NCBI RefSeq assembly: GCF_013009555.1 | Contig: NZ_CP046176.1 | Location: forward strand, 1,643,501 to 1,707,500 | From: Phocaeicola dorei | GTDB lineage: Bacteria; Bacteroidota; Bacteroidia; Bacteroidales; Bacteroidaceae | Length of the DNA stretch: 64,000 nucleotides | Direction: 5' to 3' | In this document: piece by piece, positions 49,010-57,194 of the stretch | Position numbering within the stretch: the stretch's first letter is position 1 | How the letters are laid out: the number at the start of each line of letters is the position of its first letter | Program-made: the position numbers and the translations under genes | The notes under the pieces: generated by a model | Told to the model about the DNA's origin: nothing | The model's input: only the letters and a program-made list of their open reading frames with translations | The model's database searches: none

Positions 49010-49125
49010 TCCGCTGCTGAAAATGATTTGGGTTATTTTACAAAACTATGAAAAAAAGAGGAAATTCAGAAAAAAATAGAATACTTTCCAAATCTCCTCT
49101 TTTATGAGCAAACGCTTAGTATGGA

Positions 49126-49764
49126 TTAAAAACAAACTCCTACACGCACACCCATGCTATTTCTTCCATCTTCAGAATAAGTCAGGATATCGGTTTGATT
49201 GGTTGCGTAGCTATAATATACGGCTACATGAAATCCCAGACGCTGATAAGGTACCGGATGAATATCTATTCCCAATTCGGGTGATACATAGAATCCCCAC
49301 GGGCGTTCATACCATTGTACCAGATTGTTGTAAATGGAGTTTTGAGAATACATGGCACCCGATTTGACTCCGAAGTAAGGTTTTACATACCTGTTATCCA
49401 GTAACTTGTAGGATACAGATATTCCAAAGGGAAGTTGGAACGCCGATTGTTGCTGGTCTGTTGTCAATGAAGCCGTTGGGGTGAGGGGGATGGTCTGGCG
49501 GTCCACGTATCGGTGATTGGTATGAAAATTAAGGAAAGCTCCTATAGACCAATAGGGAGTCAGATCATATTTTCCTTCAAAGTTCATTCCCCATCCGCTG
49601 AATTTATCGGCAAAGTTGCTGTTCAACGGCATATTCATCTGCCAGTCTACGTTGAAATGTACATTTTCCCAGATCTGTGCTTTACTTGTGAAACAAAAGA
49701 GAACTAATAACACTCCGATGAGGATACGTTTGGGAGCTCTGTGTTTTAATATTTTCGTTTTCAT
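49126..49764 (-). CDS. Outer-membrane beta-barrel protein
   Basis: This 212-residue protein has a signal peptide (LIGVLLVLFCFTSKAQ) and eight or more amphipathic strands ending in RVGVCF, typical of small OmpA-type or porin-family barrels. It lies 12 bases downstream of the DUF4136 lipoprotein gene and is the last gene of an operon whose first member is broken. Its function is unknown. Confidence 0.8.
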   Translation of the reverse strand: MKTKILKHRAPKRILIGVLLVLFCFTSKAQIWENVHFNVDWQMNMPLNSNFADKFSGWGMNFEGKYDLTPYWSIGAFLNFHTNHRYVDRQTIPLTPTASLTTDQQQSAFQLPFGISVSYKLLDNRYVKPYFGVKSGAMYSQNSIYNNLVQWYERPWGFYVSPELGIDIHPVPYQRLGFHVAVYYSYATNQTDILTYSEDGRNSMGVRVGVCF

Positions 49765-49776
49765 GATTTTCCGGTT

Positions 49777-50409
49777 TTATTGTTTGTTTGACAGATAAGG
49801 AGATTGTGCAAATGCCTGATTGACGGCATTTAATGTCAACTGCATATTGAAATGGGAGTTTCCGTATAGCAGTCCTGACGCATAAGCATGCCAGATGACA
49901 GGCAGTTTGTTTTGGTTAGACTGATCGACAGGTTGTCTTAAATCAACCATTTCCATAATCAGGGTTCCTGTGTCATAGCTGTAAGTTACCGGATAAGGAT
50001 AATACCATCCTCCTCCCCAGTAAGGTCCCCAGAATCCGGCATCCCACCAGCCGCCATACCATCCTCCTGTGGTTATTTGTATTCTTTGTTGGGCGTATGA
50101 CAACTGAATGCCTACATTGGCTTTTTCTTTATCTTCCGTCCTTACATAGCCTTTCTGTTCCATTTCATGGGCTACTGCACTGATAATGTTTTGGGCATTT
50201 TCATCTTTCCAATAATTGGCTTTCAGGCTGTTGTCCGGAACCAGAATGCTATCTGGCAGATAATAGGTGGAAAACTCATTGAAATGTACACTGTTGTCAT
50301 AATCGGTGTAAACGCTGTAGTCACTATCCAGTTTATTCATATCCGGATCTTTCTCGCACGAAGTAACTATCATGGCAAGCATGAATAGTGGAAATAGTAG
50401 CTTCTTCAT
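49777..50409 (-). CDS. DUF4136 lipoprotein
   Basis: This 210-residue protein has a lipoprotein signal (LFMLAMIVTSCEK) and a DUF4136 domain. The motif DYSVYTDYDNSVHFNEFSTY at the N-terminus and a glycine/tryptophan/tyrosine-rich loop near residues 115-140 are typical. DUF4136 proteins are outer-membrane lipoproteins of unknown function. It is the second gene of the DUF4251-DUF4136-barrel operon. Confidence 0.85.
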   Translation of the reverse strand: MKKLLFPLFMLAMIVTSCEKDPDMNKLDSDYSVYTDYDNSVHFNEFSTYYLPDSILVPDNSLKANYWKDENAQNIISAVAHEMEQKGYVRTEDKEKANVGIQLSYAQQRIQITTGGWYGGWWDAGFWGPYWGGGWYYPYPVTYSYDTGTLIMEMVDLRQPVDQSNQNKLPVIWHAYASGLLYGNSHFNMQLTLNAVNQAFAQSPYLSNKQ

Positions 50410-50434
50410 ATTCCTATTATTTTAGTTAAGTAGT

Positions 50435-50803
50435 TTATAGTGAGCGTCCTTTAAACACATTGGCTTTCTTTAATGGCAATATTTGACCGGATAAAGTCAT
50501 GTGGCTGGAATTAAAGTTCGGAAGAATATCTACAGTCGCATTGTTGCTTCCATAAGGTATATCAATGCTTACTTGGGCTGAGATTCCGATTCCCATCACG
50601 TTCATACTGACATGAATATTACCTTTTTTGTCGGTTTTTACTTTATAGTTCGAAGCATTCCCGTCTACGGTAATACCTCCTAGTCCGTTCGGACCGCTGA
50701 AAGGTACATTGAATGCTACTTGCACTACAGCCTTGTCACCGTCCAGTCCTACAAAGTTGGTGTTGGATGAAACGAAAGCGGAGGTTCCGTATTTAAAGTA
50801 AAC
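50435..50803 (-). pseudogene. 5'-truncated DUF4251 gene
   Basis: The C-terminal part of a DUF4251 protein is intact (SSNTNFVGLDGDKAVVQVAF, then a GGITVDGNASNYKVKTDKK stretch to a conserved KGRSL end). Upstream the frame stays open to 50860 but has no ATG, no signal peptide and unrelated sequence before about 50803. Whole family members have a signal peptide and roughly 60 more residues. The 5' part is thus replaced by the left end of the mobile element. The two downstream genes lose their native promoter as well, unless the element supplies one. Confidence 0.75.
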
Positions 50804-51057
50804 GCAGAAAGAAAAAGCAAGGTTGATGATAATACAGCAAAAATGCAGTCTATTAAGTGGTTAGGTGTTTAACTCATAATACTGCATAAGCTGAAAAAGG
50901 AGGTCCGATAAAAGCTGCGAAAGACTTCAGTTCCCATATCGTTACTGATATAACAGGAACAAGAAACGGCACAACAGATTCTATTTCAGTAATTTGCACA
51001 GTTTTTCATACCTGAGGACAACTCGCTTGATATTAACTTTGTAACGATCAAAAAAGT
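50804..51057. other. Left end of the mobile element, non-coding
   Basis: This gap holds no gene. It includes the junction near 50803, an element resembling part of the CTnDOT-type core (GTAATTTGC, 50989-50997) and the integrase promoter. The CTnDOT-like match lacks one base of the known spacing. Confidence 0.5.
51034..51041 (+). promoter_or_regulatory. Possible -7 element of the integrase gene
   Basis: TAACTTTG matches the Bacteroides -7 consensus, 16 bases before the integrase start. No convincing -33 element was found. Confidence 0.35.
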
Positions 51058-52305
51058 ATGAAAACGAGTATGAGCAGATCGACCTTCAAAATCCTCTTCT
51101 ACGTGAAGAAGGGCAGCGAGAGAGCCAACGGCTATCTCCCCCTGATGTGCCGTCTTACGGTAGACGGCGAAATCAAGCAGTTCAGCTGCAAGCTGGACGT
51201 GCCCCCGAAACTTTGGGACGTGAAAACGGCACGTGCCACGGGCAAGAGCGCCGAGGCGCAGAAAATCAATGCGGCGGTTGACCGGATACGCGTGGACGTG
51301 AACCGCCGTTACCAGGAACTGATGCAGTCCGACGGCTATGTCACCGCCGCCAGGCTGAGGGACGCCTGCCTCGGGCTGGGCGTGAAACGCGAGACGCTGC
51401 TGAAGCTCTTCGAGCAGCACAACGAGGAGTTCATCAAGAAAGTGGGACACAGCCGCGTGCAGGGAACATACAACCGCTACCGTACCATATACAGGCACCT
51501 TTGCGAGTTCGTCCCGAAAGTATACCGCCGTGACGACATCCCCCTGAAGGAACTCAACCTAACCTTCATCAACAACTTCGAGTATTTCCTGCGTACGGAG
51601 AAGAAATGCCGCACCAATACCGTATGGGGTTACATGATCGGGCTCAAGCACGTCATCTCCATCGCCCGCAACAGCGGTGCGCTTCCCTTCAACCCCTTCG
51701 CCGGGTACATCAATTCCCCCGAGAGCGTTGACCGAGGCTACCTGACGGAGCGTGAGATACAGACACTGATGGAGACCCCGGTGAAAAGCGGGACCTGCGA
51801 ACTGGTACGCGACCTCTTCATCTTCTCTGTGTTCACCGGACTGGCATACGCGGACGTGAAGGCACTGACGACCGACCGGCTCCAGACCTTCTTCGACGGC
51901 AACCTCTGGATCATCACCCGCCGTCGCAAGACAAACACCGAGTCCAACATCCGCCTGCTGGACGTGCCCAAGCGCATCATAGAGAAGTATAAGGGACTGT
52001 CCAAGGACGGTCATGTATTTCCGGTACCGAGCAACGGCAGATGCAACACCATATTGAAGGAACTTGGCAGGCAGTGCGGTTTCAAGATACGGCTGACCTA
52101 TCATGTGGCCCGGCATACGAACGCCACCACCGTGCTGCTCTCGCACGGTGTACCCATCGAGACCGTAAGCCGTCTTTTGGGGCATACGGATTTGAAAACC
52201 ACCCAGATATATGCCCGGATAACCAACCAGAAGATCAGCAGCGACATGGAAATCCTGTCCCATAAGCTGGAAAAGATGGAGAAGGAAATATGCGATGCCA
52301 TCTGA
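51058..52305 (+). CDS. Tyrosine recombinase/integrase (IntDOT-like)
   Basis: This 415-residue integrase has an arm-binding domain, a core-binding SAM-like domain (about residues 110-215) and the catalytic domain. Box II is HVARHT followed by LLGHTDLKTTQIYA, giving H, R, H and the nucleophile Y (near residue 390). The conserved box I arginine (normally TGLR) reads TGLAYADV, so alanine replaces it, as in other Bacteroides integrases such as IntDOT that lack this arginine. It is expected to excise and integrate the element. GC content is high. Confidence 0.93.
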   Translation: MKTSMSRSTFKILFYVKKGSERANGYLPLMCRLTVDGEIKQFSCKLDVPPKLWDVKTARATGKSAEAQKINAAVDRIRVDVNRRYQELMQSDGYVTAARLRDACLGLGVKRETLLKLFEQHNEEFIKKVGHSRVQGTYNRYRTIYRHLCEFVPKVYRRDDIPLKELNLTFINNFEYFLRTEKKCRTNTVWGYMIGLKHVISIARNSGALPFNPFAGYINSPESVDRGYLTEREIQTLMETPVKSGTCELVRDLFIFSVFTGLAYADVKALTTDRLQTFFDGNLWIITRRRKTNTESNIRLLDVPKRIIEKYKGLSKDGHVFPVPSNGRCNTILKELGRQCGFKIRLTYHVARHTNATTVLLSHGVPIETVSRLLGHTDLKTTQIYARITNQKISSDMEILSHKLEKMEKEICDAI

Positions 52306-52811
52306 GGAAATGGTATTTATGAAACGGATGATTTTCCCCTTCCTCATCAAAGTTCGTCCGTCCCTGCGGGACTCCGCGTTTTCCCTTCGGTTTCCGGCAG
52401 AAAATTTCCGTACGGCGAAATTTTCTGCCGGAAAAACGCTCCGAAAGCGCAGGGACGGACGTAAGAGGGATTCAGAAGGCGAAAACTGCGACCGACGTAG
52501 TGCATGTGCGACAAGGAAAAGAACTGTCCGGGAGCCCCCTTTTCATGCCGTACCCCGGCATGAAACCACTTTTCTCTCCGGCTGTGGTGAAGGCTCTCCT
52601 GCTCCCTCTGCATTGCATATGCGGGTTGTTTTGCCCATATCCACGTCCGCCGGTATTGCCTGCCCTTTCCTTGAGAAAAACGGCTTACCGCAACGGGTGG
52701 CGTGACACAGACTTTTCCGGATATGGAGGAACATTCCGGAAAAAAGAGTGGAAGACGGGCTATTATTTGGCTGTATAACAACAAAGTTGTATTTTTGCAA
52801 AAAATAATATT
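52306..52811. other. Non-coding region with large nested hairpin
   Basis: No gene is supported in this gap. Outer arms 52355-52368 and 52448-52461 (CGTCCGTCCCTGCG and its complement, 14 of 14) enclose inner arms 52392-52408 and 52417-52433 (TTCCGGCAGAAAATTTC and complement, 17 of 17). The whole structure covers about 107 bases. It starts 50 bases after the integrase stop and could be a terminator or a single-stranded DNA recombination or replication site. Confidence 0.65.
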
Positions 52812-52979
52812 ATGGCTATAACTATCAAGAACATTCCGGTTTTGGAGGGCGTTACGGCGGAAGATTTCGTACGCAGTGCAGACAAGAACGCCGCAAAGGT
52901 AACACCCCGGTTATCAGTGGAGGCAAAGAAACGGTTGCGAAAAGTATTGGAGAAATCCCGTTCATTCCGGTTCAATTAA
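52812..52979 (+). CDS. Small partner protein of GNAT (antitoxin candidate)
   Basis: This 55-residue protein (MAITIKNIPVLEG, ending SRSFRFN) ends 5 bases before the GNAT gene on the same strand. It has a short beta-like N-terminus and a basic helical C-terminus (SVEAKKRLRKVLEKSR). The length, gene order and tight spacing are those of antitoxins of GNAT toxin-antitoxin pairs. It does not clearly match the DUF1778/RHH antitoxins I know. Start 52812 has an A-rich upstream region (AAAAAATAAT). Confidence 0.6.
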   Translation: MAITIKNIPVLEGVTAEDFVRSADKNAAKVTPRLSVEAKKRLRKVLEKSRSFRFN

Positions 52980-52984
52980 CAGCA

Positions 52985-53584
52985 ATGGACGGTATTTCTT
53001 TATATGATGATTGTGTCATGCTTGCCTATAACAAGGAAGTACGGAGGAATTGCCTTCCTTTCACTTGTGGCGAGAATGACCTTGATGATTTTTTTCTCAA
53101 TGATGCCGATCTGTATGCGGATGAACTCCTTGGGAAAACATATTGTTGGGTGACGACTGAAATCCCGCATCGTATTGTGGCCTTGTTTACCTTGTCCAAT
53201 GACAGTATCAAGACCAGATTAATATCCCCCAATGATAAAAACAGGCTGCAACGCAATATTGTAAATCCTAAACGTGGACGCAGCTATCCGGCCGTGCTGA
53301 TAGGAAGACTGGGGGTCAACCTGGAATATCAGGGTACATCAAGCCACGTAGGACGGCAACTGATGGCTTTCATAAAAGACTGGTTCCGTCATGAGGACAA
53401 CAAGACAGGATGCCGTTTTATCGTGGTGGATGCATACAATGAGGAAAAGATTCTCAGGTATTATGAAAGAAACGGTTTCGTTCCACTCTATAAAACAGAC
53501 GTGATAGAAAAGCAATATTATGATATTCCGCAAGATGAACCTTTGAAAACCCGTTTGCTGTATTTTGATTTGAAAAAGGACTGA
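52985..53584 (+). CDS. GNAT acetyltransferase, toxin-like
   Basis: This 199-residue acetyltransferase begins FTCGENDLDDFFLNDADLYA after a short lead, which matches the F-x-CG-x-x-x-LDxF pattern of TacT/AtaT toxin GNATs that acetylate aminoacyl-tRNA. The acetyl-CoA region RLGVNLEYQGTSSHVGRQLM and the C-terminal motif ILRYYERNGFVPL are intact. It is preceded by a 55-residue partner gene. Base composition is less GC-rich than the element core, so it may be later cargo. A role as a stabilisation module is inferred; ordinary acetyltransferase is the alternative. Confidence 0.75.
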   Translation: MDGISLYDDCVMLAYNKEVRRNCLPFTCGENDLDDFFLNDADLYADELLGKTYCWVTTEIPHRIVALFTLSNDSIKTRLISPNDKNRLQRNIVNPKRGRSYPAVLIGRLGVNLEYQGTSSHVGRQLMAFIKDWFRHEDNKTGCRFIVVDAYNEEKILRYYERNGFVPLYKTDVIEKQYYDIPQDEPLKTRLLYFDLKKD

Positions 53585-54529
53585 CATAATAATATATCAG
53601 TAAAATCCTTTAGGGTGACAACGGGTTCCAAAGACAGGCTGTCGCTACGATTACCTGCCATATGGCACCGGTCGTTTTCTTGATGGCGGGCGGTGGATTT
53701 CATGGGAAGCCAATCCGGAATGACAAGTAATGCCGCACCTGTGGCATAATAGAGCATTATTTTGAAGGCGGAGACTTTGTCCGGTTCTTCTTTTTCCAAG
53801 GTTTTCCGTCGGATGTCTTCAAGTTTTCCACACTTGTTTTAGAATAGTCCGCATTATCAGCAGATTGCGAGTTTCAGTCTGCCGTTCCGATTCTCTTTAT
53901 TGCATCGTAGCATGTCGTTGATATATTCCAAATACTTATCCATGAATAGGCGACTTATAATTTTGTCTCAGGCAAATATCGAGACACACTCCCGAATGAG
54001 GTCTTCCATGATTTTAAAAGACTCCGTATTTCGGAAGTAACAACGTACACATACAATTTCTCCGGAACGGCCGACTTTCCTGTCACTTCCCTGTAATCCT
54101 CCCCAAAATCAACACCGCCGTATAAACTGCATGAAAGCCCGGGCACGCTTCCTGTTTCCAATCCCATATCTGCTCCTTCCGCAACATCACGTATTGCCGT
54201 TCTCATTTCATATCCTTGAATATTTCTCCAAACATACCAAAGACAGAAAAGCTGCATGGAATCTAAATTCTCACCGGACAGACAATAGATAGAAGGAAGG
54301 AATCCATCATCCTCATTTCTTGCGGCAAAAATAGTTGTTTTTCAGGCCGGTCCCGCAAGGCGGCCCTTCGGGCTGGTTGCACGTGAAAAAATCTTCCTCA
54401 CGCTTCGCGTGAGCGTATTTTTTCACGGCAAGCCTTGCCGGAGACCGCCGAAAAACAAACTGGAGGAAGCACAAGAAATAAGAATGCCTACCCGTGTAGG
54501 CCATGTATAACTCAAAAAAATATAAAGCT
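53585..54529. other. Degraded or non-coding region
   Basis: No intact gene is supported. Minus-strand frames are broken. One 100-codon frame at 53955-54257 (containing DYREVTGKSAVPEKLYVYVV) and a fragment at 53518-53799 (containing KVSAFKIMLYYATGAAL) have no recognised family. They could be remnants of one or two genes. A large hairpin lies at 54382-54427. Confidence 0.5.
54382..54427. repeat. Nested hairpin upstream of the sigma-like gene
   Basis: Outer arms CGTGAAAAAAT (54382-54392) and ATTTTTTCACG (54417-54427) enclose inner arms CTCACGC (54397-54403) and GCGTGAG (54407-54413) with a 3-base loop. It is about 100 bases before the sigma-like gene and may be a terminator, a regulatory structure or an element-specific recombination or replication site. 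Confidence 0.6.
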
Positions 54530-55090
54530 ATGGCAGACAAGAGCGCAGAAAAGGAAAGACTGTTCAACGAGTGGTTCACTGCATCCTATGACAGGTTGAG
54601 AGGGACGTTACGCCGGTACGGAATGCTGGACGAGGACAATTTCCATGACACCTACCTTTTTGTAAGAAGGCAGGTGCTGGTTCCCGGAAAGGACATAACG
54701 GACTATGACGCGTATTTCATCGGATGCTACAAAAAGGCGGCCCTGGTAAAGATTAAAAGGGAGAATCGGTATGCACACCCTGAAGATGATTTCTTCCTCC
54801 GATGTGGCGAAGAGGCAAAATTCCTTTCCGAGGACGACCTGAACGGGTGCGAGCGGCTGGTAAGAGACATACTGCGTTTCGTAAGGCAGAAGTTCTCCTA
54901 CGAGGAGTACCGGATGTTCATGCTCAGGTTCTATGAGGCGCAGTTCTCGTTCAAGGCACTGGCGGAATGCATGGGTATCTCGGCATCGGCCATATCGCAG
55001 AAAGTATGCAGGATAGTGGACGCGGTACGTACCCACAGCGGTTTCGCATGGAGAAGTCAGATGCTGGCGGTGGAAAGCTTCATGTATTGA
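54530..55090 (+). CDS. Sigma-70-like transcription factor of the mobile element
   Basis: This 186-residue protein resembles a sigma factor with regions 2 and 4 only. The first part has the FNEWFTASYDRLRGTLRRYG block and DEDNFHDTYLFVRR. The C-terminal part, from EYRMFMLRFYEAQ, ends with a helix-turn-helix (FKALAECMGISASAISQKV). Start 54530 is preferred because of the preceding TATAAAGCT ribosome-binding-like stretch; an ATG at 54503 adds nine residues. It is followed 31 bases later by a small conserved gene, so the two may be one unit. It could turn on element genes, which is inference. Confidence 0.65.
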   Translation: MADKSAEKERLFNEWFTASYDRLRGTLRRYGMLDEDNFHDTYLFVRRQVLVPGKDITDYDAYFIGCYKKAALVKIKRENRYAHPEDDFFLRCGEEAKFLSEDDLNGCERLVRDILRFVRQKFSYEEYRMFMLRFYEAQFSFKALAECMGISASAISQKVCRIVDAVRTHSGFAWRSQMLAVESFMY

Positions 55091-55121
55091 AAAAATTGTT
55101 TAACGGAAAAGTAAGAAAGTT

Positions 55122-55514
55122 ATGGCACTGATAGTATACAACAGGGAAAACTCCCGTTCGCAGGAAGTCACATACAAGGGAAAGCGGACCATCAACCTTG
55201 ACAGCAGGGGGACCGTCTATCTGTCAAAGACGATGTCAATCGAATTGGGAATCCTCGGTGGCGGACGGGTGAACTTCGCCCACGACGACGAGACGGATGA
55301 CTGGTACATCTGCCGGGCCGATGACAGCGAGGGGTTCATTGTCTGGAAGGATAAAAGATGCGCAAGGTTCTCGGCGGGGTTTATCGTGCAGAGACTCATG
55401 CGGCAGGCGAAGGTGGAGAGGAAGAGCGTGCAGTTCATGATGGCGAGGATGCCGGTAGAGATTGGCGGAGTGGCCTATTACAAGATACTGCTCTCGAATC
55501 CGATACTCAGATAG
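55122..55514 (+). CDS. Conserved element-encoded protein
   Basis: This 130-residue protein has no signal or membrane segment. The short motif LDSRGTVYLSKTMSIELGI recalls the AbrB-type swapped hairpin, and the middle part (VNFAHDDETDDWYICRADDS) is beta-rich. The C-terminus is basic and helical. It follows the sigma-like gene. Proteins of this kind occur, from memory, on other Bacteroides mobilizable elements, but I cannot name a family with confidence. Confidence 0.6.
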   Translation: MALIVYNRENSRSQEVTYKGKRTINLDSRGTVYLSKTMSIELGILGGGRVNFAHDDETDDWYICRADDSEGFIVWKDKRCARFSAGFIVQRLMRQAKVERKSVQFMMARMPVEIGGVAYYKILLSNPILR

Positions 55515-56038
55515 AGGCATGGGCCGGAGGAGTCCGGCTGTATATGACATGACGGAGACAGGTGCATCCGACGGGACAGGAGCCCGGAGGATGTGCCTGT
55601 TTTTATGCGCCGCCATGTTTACACACGGACATGCGGTTGTCACCGGCCGGCATAAGGTCACTCCGAAAAGACCGGGAAACGGCATTGCCGGAGGATAATG
55701 ATACCAGTACGGAATGTGCCGCCATTACGGGAACGGATCGTCCCACCGGTACACGAACGGCCCGCCCCAATTTCAGAATAACATAATGACATAATAAAAT
55801 AAGAGTCTTTTTTTATAATGGAATCCCCGTATCTTATTGCCATATCGGAAAAATGTTTCCATGTCCCGCCATGTTATGCCAATGTTGTCACCGGATCATA
55901 ATTCATAAAGAAAAAAACACTTTGTGTATAAGTATTTTACGAGCAAATTAAAGTCGTTCATCCGGTGGAAAGAAAATGAAGGAGCGACCGGTATGACAAC
56001 CGACCGCCCCTTCATTCACGATCCCGTACGGAACTTTT
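55515..56038. other. Non-coding gap in the element
   Basis: This 524-base gap has no supported gene. Open frames are short, overlapping and lack homology I recognise. The terminator of the minus-strand HTH genes lies at its right end. Confidence 0.5.
55978..56013 (-). terminator. Terminator of the HTH genes
   Basis: A 15-bp stem with two mismatches or G-U pairs (arms 55978-55992 and 55999-56013) lies 26 bases past the stop at 56039, followed by TTTTC in the minus-strand transcript. Confidence 0.65.
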
Positions 56039-56362
56039 CTAAAGTTCCTCCGGCCTGGTTCTCGCCTCCCGGTAGCAGCCGTCAAGCAGCTTCTCGATGT
56101 CGGAAGAACGGTACAGTATCTTGCCGCCCAGCCGGGTGAAGGCAAGCAGACCGCTGTCACGGTACTGTTGCAAGCTGCGGCGGCTCACTTTCAGCTTTTC
56201 AGCCAGTTCGCGGTCCGTATAGAAGTTCTCGCCCGCCATCGCCGGTGACCTGCCGGCAAAGAGACGCTCCATGGAAACGGAGAGACGTTCGACGGTGGAG
56301 AAGAACTCTCTTATATGCTCGCTGCTCTCACGGGTGAGCAGACGGTTATCGGTATTCATCAT
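56039..56362 (-). CDS. Excisionase-like HTH protein 1
   Basis: This 107-residue protein has a central winged or MerR-like helix-turn-helix (about residues 48-95, YTDRELAEKLKVSRRSLQQY and KILYRSSDIEKLL). The N-terminal helix (about 8-35) is probably a dimer segment. Proteins of this type act as excisionases or regulators in Bacteroides elements. It lies 44 bases from a second similar gene on the same strand. Confidence 0.8.
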   Translation of the reverse strand: MMNTDNRLLTRESSEHIREFFSTVERLSVSMERLFAGRSPAMAGENFYTDRELAEKLKVSRRSLQQYRDSGLLAFTRLGGKILYRSSDIEKLLDGCYREARTRPEEL

Positions 56363-56405
56363 GACTTGATCTTTTTTTTGTTCGACATTCGTTTTTCATG
56401 GCCTT

Positions 56406-56717
56406 TCAGATCGACCTTCCCATACTTTCAGCCCGCTTGCGGCGCTCCTCCACTATCCGGATGATACTTTCCACGTCCCCGGGCTTGTAATATGTCTTGT
56501 GGCAGATCTGTGTGTATGCCAGCGTGCCGTTGTCACGGAGGGTCTGCAGGGTTCTCGGGCTGACCTTCAGCAGCAGGCACACCTCCTGGTTGTCCAGCCA
56601 TTTCTTCTCCTCCATGTCGCCGTACAGCCGGCAGAGGGTGTCCAGCCGGTCCGCAAACGTCCGGAAGGCCGAGAGCATCGCCTCGAAGGTCCTTGCCTCA
56701 ATGTTCACTATTTCCAT
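56406..56717 (-). CDS. Excisionase-like HTH protein 2
   Basis: This 103-residue protein has an HTH_17-type domain (about residues 38-90, WLDNQEVCLLLKVSPRTLQTLRDNG, shortened here, and KTYYKPGDVESIIR). The start at 56717 (MEIVNIEARTF) is preferred because the longer frame to 56783 adds a low-complexity leader. It is the first of two tandem HTH genes and is divergent from the DUF3408-mob block. Confidence 0.8.
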   Translation of the reverse strand: MEIVNIEARTFEAMLSAFRTFADRLDTLCRLYGDMEEKKWLDNQEVCLLLKVSPRTLQTLRDNGTLAYTQICHKTYYKPGDVESIIRIVEERRKRAESMGRSI

Positions 56718-57194
56718 AATCACTGTAATTTCAGGTTTGACATCTGTTTCATTCTCTTTTCGGATCCGGATTCCGTTCCGCAATTTAGTGAATCCCGGCG
56801 GAACGTCCTGAATTTCAAGACAGGATGACTACCTTTGACACCATATGCGTACTTGTTTCATCTGCAAAGTAAATGATTGTTCCCGGATATGGTTCCGCCC
56901 CTTCATCAGATGTCATTATATGTCATCAGATGTCATGGAAATCGGATTTTAATATTCATTTGCTTTTAGTAAACAGACGTTCAGATCCGTTCCCGAAGAG
57001 TGGGAAATTTCCGGTGCGTATATTTGTGAAGTCATCACCGTCAGACTGATCCAACAATATGAATAACACGGCAAACCCCGCCAATCGGACCCGTCCGTTT
57101 CACAGCACTTGTTATTATCGTTTTATTTGCTTCCGACAATCGGGCAAACGGGTAGACTGTGCCCACAGTATCAACCATCTAAAATCCATGTACA
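56718..57194. promoter_or_regulatory. Divergent control region and candidate oriT
   Basis: The 477-base gap between the HTH genes and the DUF3408-mob block has no supported gene. ATGTCAT occurs three times at an exact 10-base period (56910, 56920, 56930), within the 13-bp direct repeat CATCAGATGTCAT (56904-56916, 56924-56936). Two near-identical 11-mers CCGnCAATCGG lie at 57078-57088 and 57133-57143, a possible relaxase-site region. Function is inferred. Confidence 0.5.

Noticed and set aside
50989..50997. GTAATTTGC as a CTnDOT-type core site
   Set aside because: The known core is GTANNTTTGC; one base of spacing is missing and no second copy was found at the right side.
50986..51498. 170-codon minus-strand frame opposite the integrase
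   Set aside because: It is antisense to a clear tyrosine recombinase and lacks homology.
51559..52350. 263-codon minus-strand frame opposite the integrase
   Set aside because: It is a shadow of the integrase in GC-rich DNA.
52295..52705. 136-codon open frame on the plus strand after the integrase
   Set aside because: It runs across the large nested hairpin, has low-complexity content and no recognisable homology.
55562..55843. Small overlapping open frames
   Set aside because: They are short, overlap each other on both strands and have no recognisable family or ribosome-binding site.
56904..56936. Short CRISPR-like repeat
   Set aside because: Only three short copies at 10-base period, no spacers and no cas genes.
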